A stretch of 51,501 nucleotides of DNA from Comamonas sp. lk. GTDB lineage: Bacteria; Pseudomonadota; Gammaproteobacteria; Burkholderiales; Burkholderiaceae_C. The position numbers and the translations under genes are program-made. Each line of letters begins with the position of its first letter. The stretch's first letter is position 1. The stretch lies in the NCBI GenBank assembly GCA_945865675.1, contig CAMBFO010000004.1, positions 1 through 51,501 on the forward strand, read 5' to 3'. The notes under the pieces are model-generated. The model ran no database searches and was not told the origin of the DNA. It saw only the letters and a program-made list of their open reading frames with translations. This document shows positions 37,908 through 50,048 of the stretch, in pieces.

Positions 37908-40892
37908 TCACCCCAGGTGCTTGCCAACAATCCCCGCCAGTTCAAACATATTGATGCTGGGTTTGCCAAATACCACCTGCAATTTGGCGTCGGCCAGGAT
38001 GGTGCGTTTGTCTTTGGGGTCTTGCAGGCCCTGGGCCTTGATGTAGTCCCACAGCTTTTTAACCACCTCGGGCCGCGACACCGCTTCACCGCCAATGACG
38101 GCCGCCAAGGCCGCACTGGGCGCTTTGCCTGCGGCCGTGCTGGCTTTACGCGGCGCCTTGGGCTTGGCGGTTTTGGTCGCCGCGCTTTTCTTGGCTGCAA
38201 CGCTCGCTTTTTTGGCCGCCGCTTTCGCCGCAGGCGATGCCGCCACAATGCGGCTGCGCGCCGCAGCCGCTTTGGCCACTGCACCGGGGCGCGGCGGGAA
38301 TTTACTAGGCGCAAACTCAAAATTCACTTTGCCTGCTTCAGCGTCCCAGGCCAGCATGGCCTTGAAGGCCCGGCGCGTGCGCATGCTGACAAACTTGTCC
38401 AGCAAATCGGTTTTGCCACTGGCCAGCAGCTTGCTCATTTGCTCGCGTGCGATCGGCTGTTGCAAGATGATCTGCCCACTTTTGAAGTCGCAGCTGGGAA
38501 CGGTTTGCACCAGGCTGGCGACCGCATGGTCACAGACATAGTTTTTACCGTGTTCAAACACCAGGCCGCCGGATTGGGCACCGCACTTGGGGCAGCCACC
38601 CAGCGGCTCTTGCGCGCTGAAATCGGCGAGCTCGCCGGACTCTTGCCCCGCTTTGTCGTCGCCGAAGTCAAATTCAAGTTTGAAGTTTTTGCTGTCTTCA
38701 TCAAACTTGAGCACGATCTCGGAAGTGAAAGGCCAACCCGCTTTGGAGCGAAAGCCATCGAGCGGACCGATTTTTTTCTCGCGCATGAATTGCTCTACTT
38801 CGGCCAGTTCAAAAGTGCGGCCTGCCGGTGTTTTGCCGAAGGAAAAACCGCAGCCCTCTTCGCTACCGGACTTGCCGGTGCAGGCGTAGCGGCGGTAGTT
38901 TTCTTTCACGATGCCGCCGCAATTGGGACAGGCGCTTTGCAAGGTGGCGTAGTCGCCGGGGATGGTGTCGCGGTCGTACTCTTTGGCTTTTTTCACCATG
39001 CGCTCGGTCATGGCGGCGATTTCGGCCATAAAGGTCGCACGCCCCATCTTGCCCTGCTCCATCAGCGACAGTTTGTATTCCCATTCACCGGTCAGTTCGG
39101 CCTTGGACAACTCTTCCACACCCAGGCCGCGCAAGAGCGTCATCAGCTGAAAGGCCTTGGCCGTCGGAATCAGCTCGCGGCCCTCGCGCAGCATGTATTT
39201 TTCGTTGAGCAAACCTTCAATAATGGACGAGCGCGTCGCGGGTGTGCCCAGACCTTTTTCGCGCATGGCTTCGCTGAACTCTTCGTCTTCTACGGTTTTG
39301 CCCGCGCCTTCCATAGCGCCTAGCAAAGTCGCTTCGGTGTAACGCGCTGGAGGCCGGGTTTTCAGGCCTTTGGCCTCGGCGCTGTCGGTGCGTACTTTTT
39401 CGCCGGGCTGCACCGGCACCAGGTTTTGGCCTTTGTCGCCGTCTTTGGCGTCATCGATTTCGGCGGCGGCTTCTTTGCCATAGACCGCCAGCCAGCCGGG
39501 TTCGACCAAGACCTTGCCCGTGGTTTTGAACTGGTGGCTTTGGTCGCCTCGTGTTACGGTGCTGATGCGCGTGGTGACTTGGTATTCGGCAGCGGGGAAA
39601 AACACGGCGATAAAGCGGCGCACCACAAAGTCATAGAGCTTTTGCTCGGCATCGGACAAGCCGCTGGGCGCTTCTAGCGTGGGGATGATGGCAAAGTGGT
39701 CGCTCACCTTGCTGTTGTCAAACACTTTTTTGCTGGGCTTGATGTAGTGCTTGGCGATCGCGGTGCGCGCAAATGGGGCCAGGTGGCCCATGCTGCTTTT
39801 GGCGAGCATGGCCATGGTGTCATTGACTGTGGGCAAATAGTCTTCGGGCAGGTGGCGCGAGTCGGTACGCGGGTAGGTCAGGGCTTTGTGCCGCTCGTAC
39901 AGGCTTTGCGCCAGCGCCAGCGTGGTCTTGGCGGAAAAGCCAAAGCGCCCGTTGGCCTCGCGCTGCAAAGTGGTCAGGTCAAACAGGCCGGGGCTGCTTT
40001 TATTACTGGGCTTGCTTTCTTCCTGCACACTGGCGGGTTGGCCGCGCACCGCATCGGCAATCGCCTGGGCCTGTGCTTGCGACCAGAGGCGGTCTTCTTT
40101 TTTCTCGGCGTCGTCAGTATCTTTTTTATGCGCCGGGTCAAACCATTTGGCCGGGTAGCTGCCCGCCTGCGCGGCGAACTCAGCATGGATTTCAAAATAA
40201 TCGCGGCTGATAAATTTGCGAATCTGCTCCTCGCGCTCCACTACCACCGACAGCGTGGGCGTTTGCACCCGGCCCACGGTGGTGAGAAAAAAACCGCCGT
40301 CGCGCGAATTGAAAGCCGTCATGGCGCGCGTGCCGTTGATGCCCACCAGCCAATCGGCCTCCGAGCGGCAGCGCGCAGCGTCGGCCAGGGGCTGCATTTG
40401 GGCGTTGGTGCGCAAATGCGCAAAGCCGTCGCGTATGGCTTGCGGCGTCATGGACTGCAGCCACAAACGGTTGACCGGCTTGCCCAAAGGCTTGGCACCG
40501 CCGGCGTATTGCTCAATCAAGCGGAAGATGAGCTCACCCTCGCGCCCGGCGTCGCAGGCGTTAATCAGCCGCGCCACGTCTTTGCGTTTGGCGAGTTTGA
40601 CGACTGCGTTGAGCCGCGTCTTGGTTTTGTCCACCGGCTTTAAATCAAAGTGCGGCGGAATCACGGGCAGGTGCGCAAAACTCCATTTGCCGCGCTTGAC
40701 GTCATAGGCCTCGGGCGCCTGTATCTCCACCAGATGGCCTACGGCACTGGAGACAACGTAGCTTTCGTTTTCAAAATACTCGTCGTGCTTCTCAAATTTG
40801 CCTGCGCTGCTTGTGAGCGCACGCACGATGTCCTGTGCAACCGACGGCTTTTCTGCAATGACCAAGGTCTTACCTGCAATATCGTTTTTCAT
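37908..40892 (-). CDS. topB: DNA topoisomerase III with H1-like Ala/Lys linker and C-terminal SWIB domain
   Basis: ORF trimmed to MKNDIAGKTLVIAEKPSVAQDIVRAL; DAGREGELIFRLI; TVGRVQTPTLS; LTYPRTDSRHLP; Zn-finger-like CPNCGG...; linker AKAAAKKASVAAKKSAATKTAKPKAPRKAS (38082-38294) and SWIB-like SRPEVVKKLWDYIKAQGLQDPKDKRTILADAKLQVVFGKPSINMFELAGIVGKHL (37908-38081). Confidence 0.94.
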   Translation of the reverse strand: MKNDIAGKTLVIAEKPSVAQDIVRALTSSAGKFEKHDEYFENESYVVSSAVGHLVEIQAPEAYDVKRGKWSFAHLPVIPPHFDLKPVDKTKTRLNAVVKLAKRKDVARLINACDAGREGELIFRLIEQYAGGAKPLGKPVNRLWLQSMTPQAIRDGFAHLRTNAQMQPLADAARCRSEADWLVGINGTRAMTAFNSRDGGFFLTTVGRVQTPTLSVVVEREEQIRKFISRDYFEIHAEFAAQAGSYPAKWFDPAHKKDTDDAEKKEDRLWSQAQAQAIADAVRGQPASVQEESKPSNKSSPGLFDLTTLQREANGRFGFSAKTTLALAQSLYERHKALTYPRTDSRHLPEDYLPTVNDTMAMLAKSSMGHLAPFARTAIAKHYIKPSKKVFDNSKVSDHFAIIPTLEAPSGLSDAEQKLYDFVVRRFIAVFFPAAEYQVTTRISTVTRGDQSHQFKTTGKVLVEPGWLAVYGKEAAAEIDDAKDGDKGQNLVPVQPGEKVRTDSAEAKGLKTRPPARYTEATLLGAMEGAGKTVEDEEFSEAMREKGLGTPATRSSIIEGLLNEKYMLREGRELIPTAKAFQLMTLLRGLGVEELSKAELTGEWEYKLSLMEQGKMGRATFMAEIAAMTERMVKKAKEYDRDTIPGDYATLQSACPNCGGIVKENYRRYACTGKSGSEEGCGFSFGKTPAGRTFELAEVEQFMREKKIGPLDGFRSKAGWPFTSEIVLKFDEDSKNFKLEFDFGDDKAGQESGELADFSAQEPLGGCPKCGAQSGGLVFEHGKNYVCDHAVASLVQTVPSCDFKSGQIILQQPIAREQMSKLLASGKTDLLDKFVSMRTRRAFKAMLAWDAEAGKVNFEFAPSKFPPRPGAVAKAAAARSRIVAASPAAKAAAKKASVAAKKSAATKTAKPKAPRKASTAAGKAPSAALAAVIGGEAVSRPEVVKKLWDYIKAQGLQDPKDKRTILADAKLQVVFGKPSINMFELAGIVGKHLG

Positions 40893-40911
40893 ATGACTAC
40901 AATCCATTTCC

Positions 40912-40960
40912 TCGCGCACGCACGGGCGCGCACCCACACGGGCGCACACATGCGCGCCCA
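40912..40960. repeat. Alternating purine-pyrimidine GC/CA-rich tract in the topB/SET divergent intergenic region
   Basis: TCGCGCACGCACGGGCGCGCACCCACACGGGCGCACACATGCGCGCCC. Confidence 0.6.
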
Positions 40961-40986
40961 TACGATCCACCATACCAAATTTTTCC

Positions 40987-41478
40987 GTGTCTCCAAAATC
41001 TGCCGCCTCGCCCCCTAAGCGCCGACTTGCAGTGCGCACCTCGGGCATCCACGGCAAAGGCGTTTTTGCATTGCGTGATTTTGCAGAAGGCGAAACCCTG
41101 ATCGAGTACCTGGGTGAAATCATCAGCTGGGAAGAAGCGCAAATACGCCATCCGCATGACCCCGCCAATCCCAACCACACGTTTTACTTCCATATCGATG
41201 ACACGCGTGTGATCGATGGCCTGCAACAGGGCAATGCGGCTAAGTGGATTAACCATTCCTGCGATGGTAATTGCGAAGCTGACGAGGTGCGGGGTCGCAT
41301 CTTCATCAAAGCGCTGCGCAACATCCAGGCTGGCGAAGAGCTGACCTACGACTACGGCCTGGTGACCGACGAGCCGCTCACGCGCAAGCTCAAAGCCCAA
41401 TACCCCTGCTGGTGCGGCAGCAAGCCATGCCGCGGCACCATGCTGGCCCCCAAACGCGCCAGTTGGCGCAAACGCTAA
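40987..41478 (+). CDS. SET domain-containing protein-lysine N-methyltransferase (GTG start)
   Basis: VRTSGIHGKGVFALRDFAEGETLIEYLGEIISWEEA; TFYFHIDDTRVIDGLQQGNAAKWINHSCDGNCEA; GEELTYDYGL; post-SET-like CWCGSKPCRGTML. Confidence 0.93.
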   Translation: MSPKSAASPPKRRLAVRTSGIHGKGVFALRDFAEGETLIEYLGEIISWEEAQIRHPHDPANPNHTFYFHIDDTRVIDGLQQGNAAKWINHSCDGNCEADEVRGRIFIKALRNIQAGEELTYDYGLVTDEPLTRKLKAQYPCWCGSKPCRGTMLAPKRASWRKR

Positions 41479-41484
41479 GCGGCC

Positions 41485-42273
41485 ATGGCAGGCGGAGTAC
41501 CCGCTGACAAGGCATTGCGCTGGCCGGCCGAAGCGGTCTGGGAGGCTGTGGAACCACTGCTGCTGGGCTTTAGCGTCGAGATCCTGCCCACCCTGCCTTC
41601 CACCAACACTGCGCTCATGGAGCGCGCACGCGCGGGCCGCGTCGATCCCATAGCCCTGGTGGCCGAGCAGCAAAGCGCAGGGCGTGGCCGCATGGGGCGG
41701 CAATGGCTAAGTGAGACGCAGGGCACGGGCCCGCTGCCCCTGACTTTTTCTATCGGCCTGCCCCTGGCGCCTCGTGACTGGTCGGGCCTGTCCTTGGCTG
41801 TGGGCCTGGCCGTAGCGCAAAGCCTGCACGCAGATATCCAATTGAAATGGCCCAATGATTTGTGGCTGCACGAGCGCAAGCTTGGCGGCATCCTCATTGA
41901 GACAGCCAGCATGGGCGCGCTGCGCTATGCAGTCATCGGCATAGGCATCAACATCGGACCGCGTGAAGCACAAGGCTTGCGCACCCCGCCGGCCTGGCTG
42001 CAAGAGCTCATACCGGATGCCGACGCGGCACAGGCATTCGGCCTGATTGCGCCGGCGGTGATCAAAGCGGTCTTGGATTTTGCCGACCAGGGCCTAGGCC
42101 TCTTGCATAGTGCCTACCGGGCGCGCGATGCGCTGCACGGGCGCGAGGTCCTGTGCAGCGATGGCCGCAACGGTGTTGCGCGCGGTGTGGATGCGCAAGG
42201 CGCTTTATTGTTGGAGACGGCGCAGGGCCTGCAAAAAATCAGCAGCGCTGAAGTCAGCGTGCGTCCTGCCTGA
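41485..42273 (+). CDS. birA: Biotin--[acetyl-CoA-carboxylase] ligase
   Basis: LPSTNTALMERARAG; VAEQQSAGRGRMGRQWLSETQGTGPLPLTFSIGLPL; LKWPNDLWLHERKLGGILIE; YAVIGIGINIG. Confidence 0.93.
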   Translation: MAGGVPADKALRWPAEAVWEAVEPLLLGFSVEILPTLPSTNTALMERARAGRVDPIALVAEQQSAGRGRMGRQWLSETQGTGPLPLTFSIGLPLAPRDWSGLSLAVGLAVAQSLHADIQLKWPNDLWLHERKLGGILIETASMGALRYAVIGIGINIGPREAQGLRTPPAWLQELIPDADAAQAFGLIAPAVIKAVLDFADQGLGLLHSAYRARDALHGREVLCSDGRNGVARGVDAQGALLLETAQGLQKISSAEVSVRPA

Positions 42274-42283
42274 AGCCTAGCAA

Positions 42284-42322
42284 GGCGCTCCGCCCGCAGC
42301 CTAAGCGGGCAGCAGGGCGCTT
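42284..42322. terminator. Bidirectional hairpin between convergent birA and gap
   Basis: CGCCCGC-AGCCTAA-GCGGGCA core with outer AAGGCGCT...AGGGCGCTT arms in the convergent intergenic region. Confidence 0.55.
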
Positions 42323-42331
42323 GTTATGAAC

Positions 42332-45440
<3,109 letters not shown>

Positions 45441-45555
45441 GAAACGACTCCGAGAGGGGCTGGGGGCATTGCGCCGGTCTGGCGCGCGAAAAAACATTTT
45501 AGCGGCGCATTGGCCGGCAGGACTTGAATGCTTGGCCAAGCTTAAGGCTGCGGTT

Positions 45556-45936
45556 TTAGCCGCGCCGCGCCATCGCTAGCGCATAGACTTGGCGCACGGC
45601 CTGGGCCAGTGCGCCTGGCGCAACGGGTTTGGCCAGCTGCAGGTCGGCTATTGCAGCTTGCGGATCCAAAGGATCGCCTTTCACGCGGGCCGACAAAATC
45701 AAAATACCAATAGCGGGGAACGATTGCCGCACACGCTTTGCAATCGCATATCCGTTTTCATGGGGAAGGTTCAAATCCAGTATTAGCGCGTCGGCAACCT
45801 GCGCTTGCAAGAGCAGATCCAAGGCAGCGCCATCGCTGGCGCTACGCACTGCAAAGCCCTCATCAAGCAAATACTCGGCAAGTGCTTCCCGGACGGCGGG
45901 GTTGTCTTCTACGATGATGATGTCGGCGAGCGGCAT
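45556..45936 (-). CDS. Receiver-domain-only response regulator
   Basis: [58 protein letters not shown]; ends after alpha5 with no output domain. Confidence 0.88.
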   Translation of the reverse strand: MPLADIIIVEDNPAVREALAEYLLDEGFAVRSASDGAALDLLLQAQVADALILDLNLPHENGYAIAKRVRQSFPAIGILILSARVKGDPLDPQAAIADLQLAKPVAPGALAQAVRQVYALAMARRG

Positions 45937-45978
45937 AGCACGAACTTGTGGTGTGGATCCCTACGCATGGCTTGCTTG

Positions 45979-47922
45979 TCAGGCACTTGTAGCCCCAGCG
46001 CTATCGACTGGCAAAGTGAACCAAAACACCACCTGTTCGGCTTCCAGGCTGAGTTGGATTGTGGTGCCAAGCCGCCAGGCCAGTTGCTGCGATAACCACA
46101 GCCCTAGACCGGTGCCAGAAATACTGCTAGTGGTGGGTGAGCGGTAGTAGCGTTCAAAAACTTTGGCCGGATCCGGATGGCCGGCGGGCCCTTTAACATT
46201 GCGGATGGCGAACTGGACCATGGGCGCGCCTTGCCCGCTTGCAAATTGGCTCACTTGCAAAAGGACGGGGCTGCCTTGCGCTGAATACTTCAGCGCATTA
46301 CTCAGCAGATTATTGAGAATGATCTGTAAATAGCTTGCATCACTGTGCAAGCGCAGATCGTCCATCGGCTTTTCAATGCGCAATTGCAGTAACTCGGATT
46401 GCGCACTGGAATGCACCCATGCCTGGCCCATGACCAAGTCCAGGGTATCTGTCAGTAAAAAATGACTGAGCGACACTGCCATCACACCGCCCTCGTAGCG
46501 ATCCGCCTGACTGCAGTTGTCCAAAACGTGCACCATGCTATTGATCGCCGTATGCATGCGCACATCCCAGGCTTGCTTACGCTCGGGAGCGATGTCCTTT
46601 TTCACCAACGCGCTGGTGCCCAATTGGACAACCGTCAAGGGAGTTTTGATTTCATGCACCAGCATCGAAATGAATAGCTGCTGCAAAAAGCGGATGCTGC
46701 TTTGTTCTTGCAGTTTTTGTACATTGGCCTGTCGCCTGCGGTCTTTCACTGATTGCGCCCTTTGCTGGCGCCAAAGCAGTGTCAACATCAAGCCAAAGGA
46801 GATCAGCGCCACGTTAATGGAGCGCAAGGGCTCGGCCCAGGCCAAGGGTATAGAGGACGCAAATAAATGGCTCCAGAGGCCCAGGTTGGTAGCCACCATA
46901 AGTAAAAACACGGCGACCAGTAGGTGGTTTAAGAAGCCTTTGCGCCAAGCGGGCGCTTGCAGCCACTGCCTCGCGCAATCCCAGCAAAAGCCGTAAAGCG
47001 CCACCGATAGCAAACCCACTGCAGCGAGATGGAACACGCCTTGCTGGGTGCTGTAGGCCAGGGCCGTCATCAGCAAGCTGCCCCCTAAGAGGGCAGAAAA
47101 GCCGCGCGCGTAAAGTAGCTTGAATCTCGGGGAAGCGAGCACCTTAGCGCTGGCATACAGTCCCGCACAGTCCAGGACCACCGTCATCGATGCATTGAGC
47201 TTGACAAAAGCACGCAAATCATCGCCCAGCAGGCCGGTAAAGGCGCCGCCCAGTTGTAAGTGGTAGAGCCCCGTAAGCAAGCCTAGCAAGCCCATCAGAA
47301 AAAAAGCCTTTTTCCCGCTTTGCCAGTACAGCAGGGTACTGGCTGCAAGCAGCAGCATAGAAAACGTCAGTTGCATTGCGTGCATGGCGCCGTCCGCAAG
47401 GCGCTGCTGCGCGAGTTCGCCGGCGTCTAAAACATCGGCTTCGAACCAGCCCATGCGATTACCGCTTACCCGGATCCAAATGAGAGCTTCGCCAGCGGGC
47501 ACGTCAAACCCGCGTAGCAAGCGCTTTCCCGTACGAACATCCTTTGCGTTCAGGGTGGTCATCGCTGGGGGAACTGTTTGCAAAGCTGGGTTGCCGTCTG
47601 CCACAGCGGGGTACTGCACGCCGACCGAGAGATCTTCGACATGGACCTGGCGCAGCGCAAGGTAGAGGTCTTCCCTTTCATGGCTATGGACACGCAGGCG
47701 CACCCACAGGGTGCCGGCGTCCAAGTCGCGCCGTATTACTTTGTCCGCTGCTTGCCACGCGGCGCTGTCAGCTGGCGGCAGGATGCCGGTATTGAGCTTG
47801 TCCTGCCATTGCAGGCGCTCTGTCACGCTGGCAGCGTGCACGGCTGTGAATGGGCACACCAACAAAGCGGCAAGCAGGAGGTGGGTCCAAAGTTTCATCA
47901 TGGTGAACGCGATTCTTGGCAA
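45979..47922 (-). CDS. 7TMR-DISM-type sensor histidine kinase
   Basis: Signal peptide, extracytoplasmic domain, seven predicted TM segments, then MLVHEIKTPLTVVQLG (H), ILNNLLSNALKYS (N), SGTGLGLWLSQQLAWRLG (G2). Confidence 0.87.
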   Translation of the reverse strand: MPRIAFTMMKLWTHLLLAALLVCPFTAVHAASVTERLQWQDKLNTGILPPADSAAWQAADKVIRRDLDAGTLWVRLRVHSHEREDLYLALRQVHVEDLSVGVQYPAVADGNPALQTVPPAMTTLNAKDVRTGKRLLRGFDVPAGEALIWIRVSGNRMGWFEADVLDAGELAQQRLADGAMHAMQLTFSMLLLAASTLLYWQSGKKAFFLMGLLGLLTGLYHLQLGGAFTGLLGDDLRAFVKLNASMTVVLDCAGLYASAKVLASPRFKLLYARGFSALLGGSLLMTALAYSTQQGVFHLAAVGLLSVALYGFCWDCARQWLQAPAWRKGFLNHLLVAVFLLMVATNLGLWSHLFASSIPLAWAEPLRSINVALISFGLMLTLLWRQQRAQSVKDRRRQANVQKLQEQSSIRFLQQLFISMLVHEIKTPLTVVQLGTSALVKKDIAPERKQAWDVRMHTAINSMVHVLDNCSQADRYEGGVMAVSLSHFLLTDTLDLVMGQAWVHSSAQSELLQLRIEKPMDDLRLHSDASYLQIILNNLLSNALKYSAQGSPVLLQVSQFASGQGAPMVQFAIRNVKGPAGHPDPAKVFERYYRSPTTSSISGTGLGLWLSQQLAWRLGTTIQLSLEAEQVVFWFTLPVDSAGATSA

Positions 47923-48100
47923 GTTCTGAGGTGCTGCAAGCGCTGCTAGCGCGTCCCGGCGTTCTAGGTGCTAACTGTAGCGTCAATCGCTCTGCGCCAT
48001 GTTGGCCGCTATCGCAGCTAAAGCCCAGGCAAGCCCGGGCCGGCCGCCTTGTAGGGCAAATCATTGCAAAATGCGCCTGATACCACTTTCGACCCATTGC

Positions 48101-49222
48101 ATGAGTACCTTGTTCTCCCCCTACACGCTGCGCGGCCCCGATGCCACACTGGTTTTGCCCAACCGCATCGTAGTTGCGCCCATGTGCCAATACGCTTGCA
48201 CAGAGGGCCAGGCAAATGACTGGCATTTGATGCATTGGGGCAATTTGCTCAATAGCGGCGCAGCCATGTTCACCATTGAGGCCACAGCCGTCGTACCCGA
48301 AGGCCGCATTACCCCGGCTTGCCTGGGTTTGTGGGACGAGGCCACCGAAGCGGCTTTGCGCACCCATTTGCACCGCGCCCGCAAGCTCGCGCCCGAAGTG
48401 GCGGTGTGCATTCAGCTGGCGCATGCCGGGCGCAAAGCTTCCAGCGCGGTGCCCTGGGCCGGTGGGCAGTTGCTGGCGAGCGCGCAGGGCGGCTGGCCCA
48501 CGCTTGGCCCTTCTGCACGGCCCCAATTGCCCCAAGAGCCGCCGCCCCAAGAAATGGACCGTGCCGCCATGGACCGGGTGCGTGATGCGTTTGTCCTGGC
48601 CGCCCAGCGTGCGCATGCCATGGGTGTCGACGCAATTGAAATCCACAGCGCGCATGGTTATTTGCTGCACGAGTTTTTGTCCCCGATCGCCAACCAGCGC
48701 CCTGACGCCTATGGCGGCAGTCTGGAAAACCGTATGCGCTTTCCGCTGGAAGTATTTGCGGCAGTGCGCAAGGCCTACGGCGGCGTGCTGGGTTTGCGCG
48801 TATCTGCCTCGGATTGGCTGGAGGGCGGCTGGGATTGCGCCCAAAGCACCGAGTTTGCTAGGCAGCTGCAGGCCTTGGGCTGCAGCTTTATCCACGTCTC
48901 CAGCGGCGGCGTGTCGCCGCAGCAAAAAATTGCGCTGGGGCCCAATTACCAGGTTGACTTTGCCTCGGACATTCGCAAAGCCGTGGGCATGCCCACCGTA
49001 GCGGTCGGCCTCATCACCCAGGCGCAGCAGGCCGAGGCGATATTGCAAGGAGGGGACGCCGATTTGATTGCGCTGGCACGTGCCTTTTTGTACCAGCCGC
49101 GCTGGGGCTGGCAGGCCGCTGCCGAGCTCGAAGGCCAAGTCGCCGCGCACCCGGCGTATTGGCGCTGCCTGCCGCGGCAGGCGCAATCGGTGTTTGGCAA
49201 GGTCAGTGTTGGCGGGCGCTAA
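48101..49222 (+). CDS. NADH:flavin oxidoreductase/NADH oxidase (Old Yellow Enzyme, YqjM-like)
   Basis: MSTLFSPYTLRGPDATLVLPNRIVVAPMCQYACTEGQANDWH; IQLAHAGRKAS; GVDAIEIHSAHGYLLHEFLSPIANQRPDAYGGSLENRMRFPLEV. Confidence 0.94.
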   Translation: MSTLFSPYTLRGPDATLVLPNRIVVAPMCQYACTEGQANDWHLMHWGNLLNSGAAMFTIEATAVVPEGRITPACLGLWDEATEAALRTHLHRARKLAPEVAVCIQLAHAGRKASSAVPWAGGQLLASAQGGWPTLGPSARPQLPQEPPPQEMDRAAMDRVRDAFVLAAQRAHAMGVDAIEIHSAHGYLLHEFLSPIANQRPDAYGGSLENRMRFPLEVFAAVRKAYGGVLGLRVSASDWLEGGWDCAQSTEFARQLQALGCSFIHVSSGGVSPQQKIALGPNYQVDFASDIRKAVGMPTVAVGLITQAQQAEAILQGGDADLIALARAFLYQPRWGWQAAAELEGQVAAHPAYWRCLPRQAQSVFGKVSVGGR

Positions 49223-49253
49223 GTCTTTGCGCGTGGCCCCGCGGGTACACGCC

Positions 49254-50048
49254 ATGCTGCTGGCGGCCGGGCGCGGCGAGCGCATGCGCCCGCTCACCGA
49301 TAACTGCCCCAAACCTTTGTTGGAGGTGCAAGGCAAAGCGTTAGCGCTTTGGCATCTGGACGCGCTGGCCCGTGCCGGCGTAGCGCGCACCGTGATCAAC
49401 ACTGCCTGGCTGGGCGGGCAGTTTGCGCCGCGCTTGGGTGCGCAGCACGAACCTCAGGGTGCCGCACCGCAAGCGCCCATGCCATTGTTGTATTCCCATG
49501 AAGGGCAGGATTTTGGTCAGGCCTTGGAAACTGCAGGCGGCATTGCGCGTGCACTGCCCCTGCTGTGCGAGGGCCTGGGCACCGACCCGATTTTTTGGGT
49601 GCTGGCCGGCGATGTGTATGCGCCAGACTTTGCCTTTGACGCCCAGGCCGTGGCGCGCTTTGCCGCCAGCGACAAGCTGGCCCATATTTGGCTGGTGCCC
49701 AATCCGCCGCACAACCCCCAAGGCGACTTTGGTTTAGGACTGGTCGATGCCAGTGACGCGCAGGCATCCGCATTGGCACTGAATGTGCCCGCCGATAGCC
49801 TTGAACCGCGCTCTACCTACAGCACCATCGGCCTGTACCGCTGCGCTTTGTTTGCGCCTCCTTGGTGCAATATTGCGCCGGGCAATCCGCAGGGCCTCAA
49901 AGCGCCGCTTGCGCCCCTGTTGCGCGCTGCGATGGACCAGGGCCTAGTGAGCGCCAGCCTGTACACCGGCCTTTGGACGGATGTGGGCACGCCAGAGCGC
50001 CTGCAAGCGCTCAACCATTCATCCACCTTGACACCTTCACACCTATGA
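49254..50048 (+). CDS. murU: Nucleotidyltransferase, N-acetylmuramate alpha-1-phosphate uridylyltransferase (MurU)-like
   Basis: MLLAAGRGERMRPLTDNCPKPLLEVQGKALALWHLDALARAGV; AGDVYAPDF; STYSTIGLYRCALF; GLWTDVGTPERLQAL. GTG at 49233 is an alternative start. Confidence 0.85.
   Translation: MLLAAGRGERMRPLTDNCPKPLLEVQGKALALWHLDALARAGVARTVINTAWLGGQFAPRLGAQHEPQGAAPQAPMPLLYSHEGQDFGQALETAGGIARALPLLCEGLGTDPIFWVLAGDVYAPDFAFDAQAVARFAASDKLAHIWLVPNPPHNPQGDFGLGLVDASDAQASALALNVPADSLEPRSTYSTIGLYRCALFAPPWCNIAPGNPQGLKAPLAPLLRAAMDQGLVSASLYTGLWTDVGTPERLQALNHSSTLTPSHL

Noticed and set aside
37866-39323. 485-aa plus-strand ORF opposite topB C-terminus
   Set aside because: Antisense shadow ORF; the minus frame has clear topoisomerase III, zinc-finger and SWIB signatures.
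40893-41180. N-terminal extension of the topB ORF overlapping the SET gene
   Set aside because: Canonical TopB begins at MKNDIAGKTLVIAEKPS; the extension is an antisense shadow of the SET coding sequence.
47768-49402. 544-aa minus-strand ORF opposite the OYE gene
   Set aside because: Antisense to a clear flavin oxidoreductase and overlapping the histidine kinase 5' end; no motif.
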